Assembly (NCBI GenBank): GCA_947066955.1
Contig: CAMTAF010000001.1
Coordinates: forward strand, 55,575 to 119,574
DNA length: 64,000 nucleotides
Direction of reading: 5' to 3'
DNA from: an uncultured Hungatella sp.
GTDB taxonomy: Bacteria > Bacillota > Clostridia > Lachnospirales > Lachnospiraceae
Below, one piece after another: positions 38,238 to 47,562 of this stretch. The notes under the pieces are model-generated. The model ran no database searches. It was not told the origin of the DNA and worked only from the letters and a program-made list of their open reading frames with translations. A program made the position numbers and the translations under genes. How positions within the stretch are numbered: the stretch's first letter is position 1; each line of letters opens with the position of its first letter.

Positions 38238-39074
38238 GTGATTTCGATGAGTGTCGAGACATTTGTGGATCTGAACCTGTACCGTCTTGGACAGGAGAAA
38301 TGTGAGACGGGACATGTGGACATCCTGGCGCGGGAGGAGCACTTTTTATTTTGCTATATCCTGTCCGGCAGAGGAGTTTTGTCCGCCTTAAGCCCTGACG
38401 GCAGGCAGGGTGGCTGGAACCTTGCAGGCGGCCAGGGGTTCATGGTATTCCCGGGCCAGGAGCGCCGGTTTCAGGTCAAGGCGGGCCTGTGCGAGTACGC
38501 GTGGCTGGAGTTTGGAGGGCTCAGGGCCGGGGGAGCCGTAAAGGCGGCGGGCCTGTGCCCGGAAGATCCCGTATACCGCTGTCAGGTTCCCGGCGGGGAG
38601 GAGCGGGTGAAGGAGGAGATGATCTATCTGATCCGCCACAGGGACATGGCGCCCCACCACCTCATGGGCCATCTGTACCTGTTTCTGGATGCCCTGTGCC
38701 CGTCAGAGGCTGCTTCCGGCCAGGAAGTCCGGGAGGGAAGCAGGCAGGAGAGCTATGTGCGCAAGGCCCTGGGATTTATTGAGGAAAATTTTCAAAATGA
38801 CATTTCCGTGGAGGATATCGCGGACACCTGCGGTTTAAACAGAAGCTATTTCGGAAAAATCTTCAAGGAGACCATGGGGAAAACCACCCAGGAGTTTTTG
38901 CTGCGCTACCGGATGGCCAGAGCCGCGGAGCTGCTGAGACAGCCCCAGTACTCTGTGGGGGATATCGGCACTGCCGTGGGCTACCAGAATCCTCTGCATT
39001 TTTCCAGGGCATTTAAAAATACATACGGGATTTCTCCCAGAAAGTGGAGAAATCAGCAAAGGAGGTCATCATGA
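38238..39074 (+). CDS. AraC family regulator
   Basis: DIADTCGLNRSYFGKIFKETMGKTTQEFLL ... GYQNPLHFSRAFKNTYGISPRKWR. Confidence 0.93.
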   Translation: MISMSVETFVDLNLYRLGQEKCETGHVDILAREEHFLFCYILSGRGVLSALSPDGRQGGWNLAGGQGFMVFPGQERRFQVKAGLCEYAWLEFGGLRAGGAVKAAGLCPEDPVYRCQVPGGEERVKEEMIYLIRHRDMAPHHLMGHLYLFLDALCPSEAASGQEVREGSRQESYVRKALGFIEENFQNDISVEDIADTCGLNRSYFGKIFKETMGKTTQEFLLRYRMARAAELLRQPQYSVGDIGTAVGYQNPLHFSRAFKNTYGISPRKWRNQQRRSS

Positions 39075-41482
39075 AGGAGCTTTACAAAATCCACACACAG
39101 CCGCTCCCGCCCCCAGCCAGCGTCATCGAGGGGGAGGGATACCGGATCACCGTTCTCACGGAAGGTCTGCTCCGTCTGGAGTACAGCCCGGGCCGGAGCT
39201 TTGAGGACCGCCCCACCCAGATGGTTCAGAACCGGGATTTCCCGGAGGTCTCGTTCCGGGTGGTCAGGGGGGAGGGTTCCATCGAGGTTCACACCTCACG
39301 CCTTCACTTAACCTACAATGAGAAGGAATTTTCCTCTCACGGCCTGAGCATCCAGGTAAAAGGCAATCTAAGCAATTACCACAGCATCTGGCATTACGGC
39401 GACGAGATCAAGGACTTAGGGGGCACCGCCAGAACCTTGGACGAGGCGGACGGAGCCGTGGACCTGGACCACGGGGTTGTGTCACGGTACGGCTTCTCCC
39501 TGCTGGACGACTCCAAATCCCTGGCGATTCTCCCGGACGGGTGGGTGGAACCCCGGCAAAAGGGGGGACAGGACTTATATTTCTTCGGCTACGGCCACGA
39601 CTACCGGGAGGCCCTGGCCGCGTTTTACCACCTGTGCGGCAAAACTCCCATGCTGCCCAGATTCGCCCTGGGAAACTGGTGGAGCCGGTATTATCCCTAC
39701 ACGGAGGAAACCTACGGACATCTCATGGACCGGTTTGAGGCGGAAAACCTGCCTTTTACGGTGGCGGTTCTGGACATGGACTGGCATCTGGTAGATATTG
39801 ATGAGAAATACGGCAGCGGCTGGACAGGGTACACCTGGAACCGGGATTATTTTCCCGACCCTGCCGGTTTTCTCCAGAGCCTCCACAAAAGAGGCATGCA
39901 CGTTACCTTGAATGTCCATCCCGCGTCAGGAGTGAGGGCCCACGAGGAGATGTACGGGGAAATGGCCCATGCCATGGGGATCGACGCGTCCGGCGAAGAT
40001 CCCATCAACTGCGATGTGGCGGACCCCAAGTACATAGAAAACTATTTTTCCTGCCTTCACTACCCAAGGGAGAAGGAGGGAGTAGATTTCTGGTGGGTGG
40101 ACTGGCAGCAGGGCACGGACAGCAAGGTGGAAGGCTTAGACCCTCTGTGGGTCTTAAATCACTATCACTACCTGGACAACGGCAAGGGCGGCAACAGACC
40201 CATGACCTTCTCCCGGTACGCGGGGCCGGGGAGCCACCGGTATCCTGTGGGATTTTCCGGGGACACGGTCATCTCCTGGAAATCCCTTGATTTTCAGCCC
40301 TATTTTACTGCCGCTGCCTCCAACATCGGCTATGGCTGGTGGAGCCACGATATCGGCGGCCACATGATGGGGTACAAGGACGACGAGCTGGCGGCAAGGT
40401 GGTATCAGTTTGGGACATTTTCCCCCATTAACCGGCTTCACAGCTCCTGCAGTCCCTTTAACGGGAAGGAGCCCTGGAGGTTTAAAAAGGAGTCAGAGGA
40501 TGCCATGGCCCAGACCCTCCGCCAGCGCCACCGGATGATCCCCTACTTATACTCCATGAACTACCGGAATTTCGCGGAGGACCTTCCCCTCATACAGCCC
40601 ATGTATTATGAGCACCCTGAGGAGCCCATGGCATATGAAGTAAAAAATCAGTATTATTTTGGAAGCGAACTCATAGCCGCGCCTGTCACGGTTCCCAGAA
40701 TCCCCGGACTCAACGTGGCGGGAACCACGGTTTGGCTCCCTAAGGGAACCTGGTACGACATCTCCACAGGCATGATCTATGAGGGAGACCGGAGCCTTAA
40801 GATGTACCGTGGGCTGGAGAGCATCCCGGTTCTGGCGAAGGCCGGGGCGATCCTCCCCTTTACAGAGGAAATCTCGGCCCCAAAGGCGTCGAAAAACCCG
40901 GATTCTCTCACCATCTATGTCTACGCCGGAGCGGACGGGGAATTTACCCTGTACGAGGATGACAACGAGAGCCAGGACTACCTGGAGGGAATCTGCGTCA
41001 AGACCCGGATGACCTACCGGGAAACCGAGGGGCAGGCCGTATTTGCCATAGAACCTGCCAGGGGCCGGCTGTCCCTGATTCCCCAGAGCCGGTCCATTAC
41101 CGTAAACCTCACCGGATTTCTTCCCCAGGCCGCAGAGAAGGCCAGAGTCCGGACAGGCCAGAAAACCCTGGAACGCCAGGATATCGTCATCTCTTATGAT
41201 CAGAAAAAGAAGTCTCTGGCCTTCTGCGTAAAGTCTGTAGAGGCCGGGAAGGGGCTGGAGATCGCTGTGCCTCTGGAATACCGGACAGGGGACAATCAGG
41301 TGGAAGAGCGGGTGTTTGAGTTTTTGGATCAGGCGGAGCTGCCCTTTGACACAAAGGACTGGGCGTACCGGCTGATTCAGAGCAGGAAGCCAACCCCCAT
41401 ATTGTTGGCAGAGCTTTTGGGAAGCGGCGCGGGGCGGGAACTGACAGAGGTCCTCACAGAGCTTTTGACCGCTTCCATATAA
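39071..41482 (+). CDS. glycoside hydrolase family 31
   Basis: AVLDMDWHLVDIDEKYGSGWTGYTWN, VDFWWVDWQQG; ATGA overlap with upstream araC stop. Confidence 0.92.
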   Translation: MKELYKIHTQPLPPPASVIEGEGYRITVLTEGLLRLEYSPGRSFEDRPTQMVQNRDFPEVSFRVVRGEGSIEVHTSRLHLTYNEKEFSSHGLSIQVKGNLSNYHSIWHYGDEIKDLGGTARTLDEADGAVDLDHGVVSRYGFSLLDDSKSLAILPDGWVEPRQKGGQDLYFFGYGHDYREALAAFYHLCGKTPMLPRFALGNWWSRYYPYTEETYGHLMDRFEAENLPFTVAVLDMDWHLVDIDEKYGSGWTGYTWNRDYFPDPAGFLQSLHKRGMHVTLNVHPASGVRAHEEMYGEMAHAMGIDASGEDPINCDVADPKYIENYFSCLHYPREKEGVDFWWVDWQQGTDSKVEGLDPLWVLNHYHYLDNGKGGNRPMTFSRYAGPGSHRYPVGFSGDTVISWKSLDFQPYFTAAASNIGYGWWSHDIGGHMMGYKDDELAARWYQFGTFSPINRLHSSCSPFNGKEPWRFKKESEDAMAQTLRQRHRMIPYLYSMNYRNFAEDLPLIQPMYYEHPEEPMAYEVKNQYYFGSELIAAPVTVPRIPGLNVAGTTVWLPKGTWYDISTGMIYEGDRSLKMYRGLESIPVLAKAGAILPFTEEISAPKASKNPDSLTIYVYAGADGEFTLYEDDNESQDYLEGICVKTRMTYRETEGQAVFAIEPARGRLSLIPQSRSITVNLTGFLPQAAEKARVRTGQKTLERQDIVISYDQKKKSLAFCVKSVEAGKGLEIAVPLEYRTGDNQVEERVFEFLDQAELPFDTKDWAYRLIQSRKPTPILLAELLGSGAGRELTEVLTELLTASI

Positions 41483-41523
41483 AAAAATATAGAAAAGAAA
41501 ATAAGGAAAGGGGAAACACAGGT

Positions 41524-43191
41524 ATGAACACACCCTGGTGGAAAGAATCAGTTATTTACCAAATTTATCCCAGAAGCTTTATGGACAGCAACGGGGACGG
41601 GATCGGAGATCTTCAGGGCATCATAAGCCGCCTGGATTACCTTAAAAAGCTGGGCATTGACGTGATCTGGCTCTCCCCCATCTACCAGTCCCCCAATGAC
41701 GACAATGGCTACGACATCAGCGATTACCAGGCAATCATGACAGAATTCGGAACCATGGAGGATTTCGACCAGCTGCTGTCCCAGGCTCACATGAGAGGGC
41801 TCAAGATCGTCATGGACCTGGTGGTGAACCACACTTCCGATGAACACAGATGGTTTGTGGAGAGCCGGAAAGGGGGAGAGGGCCCTTACAGGGACTACTA
41901 CATATGGCGGGATGGAAAAGAAGACGGAAAAGCCCCCAACAACTGGGGGAGCTGCTTTGGCGGTCCCGCCTGGCAGTTTGACCAGGAGCGGAACCAGTAT
42001 TACCTCCATCTGTTCTCCAAAAAGCAGCCAGACTTAAACTGGGACAATCCCGCTGTGAGAAAAGATGTTTTCGACATGATGACTTGGTGGTGCGACAAGG
42101 GCATTGACGGCTTTCGCATGGATGTGATCAGCCTGATCTCCAAGACAGCGGAAATGCCTGACGGCGAGATCCGGGGCCTGTACGGGGATTATTCCCCCTA
42201 CTGCGTCCACGGCCCCAGGGTCCACGAGTACCTGCGGGAGATGAACCAGAAGGTGCTGTCCCGGTACGACTTAATGACCGTGGGGGAGACCGCCGGTGTG
42301 ACCCCAAAGGAGGCCTGCCTCTATGCCGGAAATGACACCGGGGAGCTGAACATGGTGTTCCAGTTCGACCATGTGGGAAACTGCGGTCCTTATGGAAAAT
42401 GGACAGACAAGCGCAGACCCTTAACCCAGCTTAAGGAAATTCTCTCCACATGGCAGACCTCGCTGGAGGGCAAAGCCTGGAACAGCCTGTACTGGGATAA
42501 TCACGACCAGCCAAGGGCCGTTTCCTGGTTCGGAGACGACAGACCCCTCTACCGGGTCCTGTCAGCGAAAATGCTTGCCACCTGCCTCCACATGATGCAG
42601 GGAACCCCCTACATCTATCAGGGGGAGGAGCTGGGCATGACCAACTATCCCTTTAAAGGGCCGGAGGATTTCCACGATATCGAGAGCATCCACGCCTACG
42701 AAGAGTGGTGTAAGAGCGGCCTGGTGTCCCACCAGGAGTTCTGGCCCTGCATCACGGCTGTGAGCCGGGACAATGCCAGAACCCCCATGCAGTGGGATGA
42801 CACCAGCCAGGCCGGATTCACCACCGGCACCCCCTGGATGCCAGTAAACCCCAATTACAAGGAGATCAACGCCCAGGCCCAGCTGGCAGATCCGGACTCT
42901 GTGTTTTATTACTACCAAAAGCTTATCGGCCTGCGCAAGAAGTACCCGGTGATCGTCCACGGAAGGTATTGCCTCCTGATGCCTGACAGTCAGGAACTGT
43001 TTGTCTATGAGCGCATCCTTGGGGACGAAAAACTTCTGGTACTTTGCAGCTTTGCGGACCACGAAACCAGCTTCCCGGTTCCGGAGGAGTTCGCCGCCGG
43101 CTCCTGCCTCATCAGCAACTATGAAGGAGGGCCGAAAAACGGGGCCCTGAGACCCTATGAAGCCGCCGTAATCCGGAAAGCCTCTGTCTAA
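41524..43191 (+). CDS. alpha-glucosidase, GH13 (oligo-1,6-glucosidase type)
   Basis: WWKESVIYQIYPRSFMDSNGDGIGDLQGI; DLVVNHTSDEH; GFRMDVISLI; YWDNHDQPR. Confidence 0.95.
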   Translation: MNTPWWKESVIYQIYPRSFMDSNGDGIGDLQGIISRLDYLKKLGIDVIWLSPIYQSPNDDNGYDISDYQAIMTEFGTMEDFDQLLSQAHMRGLKIVMDLVVNHTSDEHRWFVESRKGGEGPYRDYYIWRDGKEDGKAPNNWGSCFGGPAWQFDQERNQYYLHLFSKKQPDLNWDNPAVRKDVFDMMTWWCDKGIDGFRMDVISLISKTAEMPDGEIRGLYGDYSPYCVHGPRVHEYLREMNQKVLSRYDLMTVGETAGVTPKEACLYAGNDTGELNMVFQFDHVGNCGPYGKWTDKRRPLTQLKEILSTWQTSLEGKAWNSLYWDNHDQPRAVSWFGDDRPLYRVLSAKMLATCLHMMQGTPYIYQGEELGMTNYPFKGPEDFHDIESIHAYEEWCKSGLVSHQEFWPCITAVSRDNARTPMQWDDTSQAGFTTGTPWMPVNPNYKEINAQAQLADPDSVFYYYQKLIGLRKKYPVIVHGRYCLLMPDSQELFVYERILGDEKLLVLCSFADHETSFPVPEEFAAGSCLISNYEGGPKNGALRPYEAAVIRKASV

Positions 43192-43257
43192 ACCTTCCTG
43201 TGCCTGGAAATGGACGCGCCCCTGCCCATGAAAGTCCGGCGGGCGCACTTGGTCTTT

Positions 43258-44642
43258 TTATAAAAACAAGGACAGAACCAGGTTGAATGCCGTGGCCGAC
43301 AGCACGCTTATGGGAACCGCCACAAACAGGAGCCTGGGGAACATGGCATTTCTCTCCTCCTTTTTCTAAGGAATCGGCACGCGCCGCTTTGCGGCACCTG
43401 CCAAGACGTCGGAAGGCATCCTGAAAATGCTGCGCATTTGCCTTCCTCCTCTGTGCTGCAGGATCCCAGCACCAGGCTGCCTCCTGAGGAGAAGGGGGAT
43501 ATAGCCGAGCTCTGAGCCCCCACCACGATACAGGTGTACAGCACCAGAGGACTGAGCCCCGTGGTCGCCGCCAGCCCCGGCACCAGGGGGTACAGGGCCG
43601 GGCACACCACTCCCAGGGTGCTGGAAAAGAAGCTCATGACAGCCCCGATGAGACTGAAAGCCATGGGCACGATCCATGCAGGCAGGCTGCTTCCCGCCCA
43701 GGCTGACAGCATCTCGATGGTCCCGGCCTCAATGGCCACATTGATCAGCATCCCCACGCCGCAGATCATGATGATGGTGTTCCAGGGCACTTTCCCGATC
43801 ACGTCCTTCTGGGGCGCCAGATCACAAAACAGCGCTATGACCGAAAACACAACAGCCACCAGACCCACGTCGATCTTTCCGTTGATAAAAGTGATCAGCT
43901 CTGCCCCTGGCAAAATGATGTGCAGGATGGGGAAGATCAGCACCACCGCGATCATAGCCAGCATCAGGTACAGATTGATCTTCTGTTTGTCCGTAAATGC
44001 CTCCGGCTTCTCAAAGGTCATATCCTTGCCAATATTCCGGTTGTTCTTGGGTATGTACCGGAAAGCCGCGATCAGCAGAAGGGAAAATACCACGCTGGCC
44101 GCAAAGATCACTGCGGAATAGGAAAATGACACTTCTGTCATGCCTCCCTCGTCCATGAGGCCCCGAAAGATGATGCCGCTTCCGCTGGTCATAAAGTTGG
44201 CCCCGGAGAGGGCTCCGCAGTTGATCGCCACGGCCCCTGTCAGCTGATCCATCTTGGCCTCCTTGCAGATCAGGATGGTGATAGGCGCCATAAATGCCAT
44301 AACCGTAAAAAATCCAGCCCCCAGGGCCGCGATCCCCGCGCTCGCTAAGTACAGGGCAAAGGGAAGCAGCCCGGGAAACTTCCGGCATGCGTAGAGAAGA
44401 TACCTGGCAGTCTTCTCCAGGGTCCCGTTGACCAGGGCAAAATTATAAAACAGAGATACCGAAAAGAAGACAAACATGGTGCTCACAGGCCACCCGGCGA
44501 TCACGTCCCTGGTCCTCATCCCCAGGGCGAAGCAGCCGATGAGATAGGCAAACATCATGGCGAAAAATCCTGTGTTGAACTTTGTCTTGTAGCCGATTGC
44601 CACAGAGACGGCGATGGAGCCGATGATCAGTATACTCAGCAT
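43258..44642 (-). pseudogene. SLC13/ArsB-like (MatC-type) permease disrupted near the C-terminus by repeat copy A
   Basis: Excising 89 nt restores ...GSCSTEEERNAMFPRLLFVAVPISVLSATAFNLVLSLFL*; current ORF ends at 43308 with an aberrant tail. Confidence 0.85.
43355..43450 (-). repeat. short hairpin repeat, copy A (82-nt element + 7-nt direct repeats)
   Basis: TCCTCCT at 43355-43361 and 43444-43450; minus-strand element AGGCAAATGCGCAGCATTTTCAGGATGCCTTCCGACGTCTTGGCAGGTGCCGCAAAGCGGCGCGTGCCGATTCCTTAGAAAA. Confidence 0.85.
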
Positions 44643-44653
44643 AAGCGTTCCTC

Positions 44654-45514
44654 CTACTCAATTCCAAGCAGGCCTGCCTGGATGGTGTGGGTCATGTGGT
44701 AAAGCTGGCTCTCCGTGACGCCGTGGTCTGCCAGATATTGCATGTACTCCTCCAGGGCTGCCTCCCAGTAGGGATTCTCCACCTGGCCCCCGTCAGTGCA
44801 CACCATCACATGCTCATAGCCGCAGGCCTCGATGGCCTCTAAGTTCATCTCCAGATTGCTCTTGTACTTCCCTCCCCCCAAGGGCTGGGCGTAGCAGTGC
44901 TCTAAGATCACGTCATAATCTCTCACGATTCTCACCTGGTCCTCCAGGCTCATGCCCACCAGCCACCACTCCGGATGAGTCACCACGATCTTCTTCACCC
45001 CCGCGTCCCTGGCCGCCTCGGTCACAATAAAACACTCCTCAGGCGACACATGGGCTGTGCCCAGAACCGCGTCATAATCCTTGATGAGCCGGAACACGTC
45101 AAGCAGCTCCGGAACCACCTTCCCGTCTCTCACCACCTCCACGCAGTTGGCCGCGCTTGCCTTGTTCTTTTCCAGATGATTTCTGGCAGACTGGGTGGGC
45201 AGCCAGATCACCTTGGCCCCCAGCTTCAGACCGCTCTCCACTGCCGCCGGGTTGATCCCTCCCATCTGCCGGTTCAGGGTCACTCCCCCGAACATAGTAA
45301 AATCATTGTCCCCTCCATGTACCCTCTCATTGTACCGGTTGCACAGATACGCCCGGTCCACCGTGGTCCCCTGATGGGTTTTGATGACAATCGCCCTGGC
45401 CCCCACCCGGATAGCTGCCTCTGTCAGTTCAAAATCATCATAAGCCCGGTGACGGATATCCGGGTTGGAGTGGACATGCATGTCGATCACTCCCTTTAAA
45501 GAAACCTTGCCCAT
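44654..45514 (-). CDS. DUF6282-type amidohydrolase-like protein
   Basis: GVIDMHVHSNPDIRHRAYDDFELTEAA; HPEWW; VCTDGGQ. Confidence 0.8.
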   Translation of the reverse strand: MGKVSLKGVIDMHVHSNPDIRHRAYDDFELTEAAIRVGARAIVIKTHQGTTVDRAYLCNRYNERVHGGDNDFTMFGGVTLNRQMGGINPAAVESGLKLGAKVIWLPTQSARNHLEKNKASAANCVEVVRDGKVVPELLDVFRLIKDYDAVLGTAHVSPEECFIVTEAARDAGVKKIVVTHPEWWLVGMSLEDQVRIVRDYDVILEHCYAQPLGGGKYKSNLEMNLEAIEACGYEHVMVCTDGGQVENPYWEAALEEYMQYLADHGVTESQLYHMTHTIQAGLLGIE

Positions 45515-45521
45515 AAAAAAT

Positions 45522-45590
45522 ACCTCCTTCTTAAAGTATCGGCACGCGCCGCTTCGCGTCACCTGCCAGGTCGTCGGATGCCTAACCTCC
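45522..45590 (-). repeat. short hairpin repeat, copy C (63-nt unit, internally shortened)
   Basis: ACCTCC at 45522-45527 and 45585-45590; shares TATCGGCACGCGCCGCTT.GCG..ACCTGCCA with copy A. Confidence 0.75.
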
Positions 45591-45707
45591 GGCCGCCGTT
45601 CTCGACTATTTTTATCATATAGGAATCTTGTTATTGCCGAAATGGAAAATAAGAGATATACTGTATCGGAAAAACCGATGGATAGACGCGGAAATTTCTG
45701 CAGACCA

Positions 45708-45736
45708 TTGACATATTTTATCCGTATGTCTATAAT
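45708..45736 (+). promoter_or_regulatory. consensus sigma-A promoter TTGACA-N17-TATAAT
   Basis: -35 TTGACA 45708-45713, -10 TATAAT 45731-45736. Confidence 0.85.
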
Positions 45737-45742
45737 AATAAT

Positions 45743-45912
45743 GTAAGGCAGGCAACGGCGTGTGTCTGTTTAAGCGTTGAAGCATAACAGCGTACCGGAA
45801 AGCCTTGTTATGCGGAGCTTTCGAGAGGGGTTGTGCAATGAAACCTCAAACCGGAGTAGGTGTAAACTGAAAGAAAATGCTCAGGGCCGCTTTGTTTCTG
45901 CAAAGCGGCTCT
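45743..45912 (+). ncRNA. candidate structured 5' leader/attenuator
   Basis: GCATAACA/TGTTATGC stem (45782-45789/45806-45813) and AGGGCCGCTTTG/CAAAGCGGCTCT stem (~45883-45912) between the promoter and the downstream ATG at 45981. Confidence 0.45.
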
Positions 45913-45980
45913 TCCCGTATCTCTTCTTTCATCCATGGAATACTGAGAACGCGGTATGGGGGCTGGGAAAGGATATACTT

Positions 45981-46580
45981 ATGGATCAATTATGGAAATG
46001 CGCCTCCGCTTATGAGAAATTGCTGGATATAACCTACAAGATCATTTTAGGTCGAAAGGGAAAACTGGCAGAGCTGCAGATTTCTTTTGAAGCAGTTTAT
46101 TTTCATCACCTAATGGGACTTCACAAATTAACAGATTTACGGATTTCGCGGGCAAATCGCCAAAAGATATTTCAAGATATTCTGATAGGCAAGATTTCTT
46201 ACGATTCTATAGCACGAAGCAGATATTTCTCTGAGATTGAATGCCGTTTTCACCCTTTCTTATCACTGGAATCCCTTCTTGATCAGAACAAACTGATTTT
46301 TCGCTATAATCAAAAAGCAAACTATTTTTCCCTTATTAAAGCGGATTATTTATTGTCTACACCTTTTGAGGGGAATGATATCTATGTGTTCATTGCAAAA
46401 AACCATGATACAGACCTTTATTTTTGCCGTTCATTCTTTCCAAAAGGGCAGCATGATTATACCAAAGGACAAACGATATACACTATGCTGTACAAAGAAA
46501 AAATATTTCTTCACAAAGGATATTCTGAGGTACAGTATGACCGTCTCACCCCCAAATCCATCGCTTCAAATAATCCATAG
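45981..46580 (+). CDS. PBECR4-like (phage Barnase-EndoU-ColicinE5/D-RelE-like nuclease) protein
   Basis: LDITYKIILGRKGKLAELQISFEAVYFHHLMGLHKLTDL ... FPKGQHDYTKGQTIYTMLYKEKIFL; family from memory. Confidence 0.55.
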   Translation: MDQLWKCASAYEKLLDITYKIILGRKGKLAELQISFEAVYFHHLMGLHKLTDLRISRANRQKIFQDILIGKISYDSIARSRYFSEIECRFHPFLSLESLLDQNKLIFRYNQKANYFSLIKADYLLSTPFEGNDIYVFIAKNHDTDLYFCRSFFPKGQHDYTKGQTIYTMLYKEKIFLHKGYSEVQYDRLTPKSIASNNP

Positions 46581-46599
46581 GAACTAACGAAAAGAGGAC

Positions 46600-47505
46600 A
46601 TGCCCATGCATTTAAAAGAACTTACCTACATCGTCACCCTGGCGGACGAGAAGAGCATCACCAGAGCTGCCGACAAACTTTTTATGGCCCAGTCCAGCCT
46701 CAGTGAATTCTTAAGGCAGTACGAGTCCGAGCTGGGGATCGAGCTTTTTGTCCGGACCTCCCGGGGAATACGCCTCACCTCTGCCGGGGAGGTCTTTGTA
46801 GATAACGCGCGCTCCATCCTGACCCATTACCGCCTTGTCCAAAACGAGCTGTCCGATATGGCCCACCTAAAAGGCGGACGGGTTATCCTGGGAATCAGCT
46901 CCTTCCGGGGAGAATACATGCTTCCGAAAATCCTGAAAAAATTTTATGAAAAATACCCCGGCGTGCGGGTAGATATAGTGGAGGCCAACAGCATGGCCTT
47001 AGAAGACCACCTGGTCCGGGGCTCTGTGGATCTGGCTATCGTAGCCCTCCCCCTGACCAGGGTGGATCATGAAGTAGAATTTTTAAAAAGAGACGAGATC
47101 TTTCTTGTGGCGAACCGACACCACCCTGTGATGAACCACGCCCGACAGCGCGACGGCTCCCCCTACTACTGGGTGGATTTAAAAGACACCGCAGAGTATG
47201 AATACATCTTAAGCGACTACGACACTATCCTGGGCAGCATCAGCCGCCGGGAATTTAAAAAGGCCGGAATCCGGGTAATCTCCCACAATTCCAATATCAC
47301 CGCCGCCATGGGGGTGGCTATGGCCAGAGAGGGCCTGGGGCTGGCGTTCACCTACCACTCCTGCGCCATCGACTACGAGGACGCGGTGTACCTGTCCATC
47401 GGGGAGGAGGGAGTATTTCTGGACCTGGCGCTGGCCCATCCATACTCCACCTACCAGTCCCGGGCAGCGCTGGCCCTGGCCAGGGTGATACGGGAGACGG
47501 TTTAG
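46600..47505 (+). CDS. LysR family transcriptional regulator
   Basis: LKELTYIVTLADEKSITRAADKLFMAQSSLSEFLRQYESELGIELFVR. Confidence 0.95.
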   Translation: MPMHLKELTYIVTLADEKSITRAADKLFMAQSSLSEFLRQYESELGIELFVRTSRGIRLTSAGEVFVDNARSILTHYRLVQNELSDMAHLKGGRVILGISSFRGEYMLPKILKKFYEKYPGVRVDIVEANSMALEDHLVRGSVDLAIVALPLTRVDHEVEFLKRDEIFLVANRHHPVMNHARQRDGSPYYWVDLKDTAEYEYILSDYDTILGSISRREFKKAGIRVISHNSNITAAMGVAMAREGLGLAFTYHSCAIDYEDAVYLSIGEEGVFLDLALAHPYSTYQSRAALALARVIRETV

Positions 47506-47562
47506 ATATGATATCTTACAAGAAAACGGCATGGGTCTACCATACCGTTTTCAAACGCTCAA

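Noticed and set aside
40547-41533. 328-aa minus-strand ORF opposite GH31
   Set aside because: Shadow ORF with no recognisable motifs.
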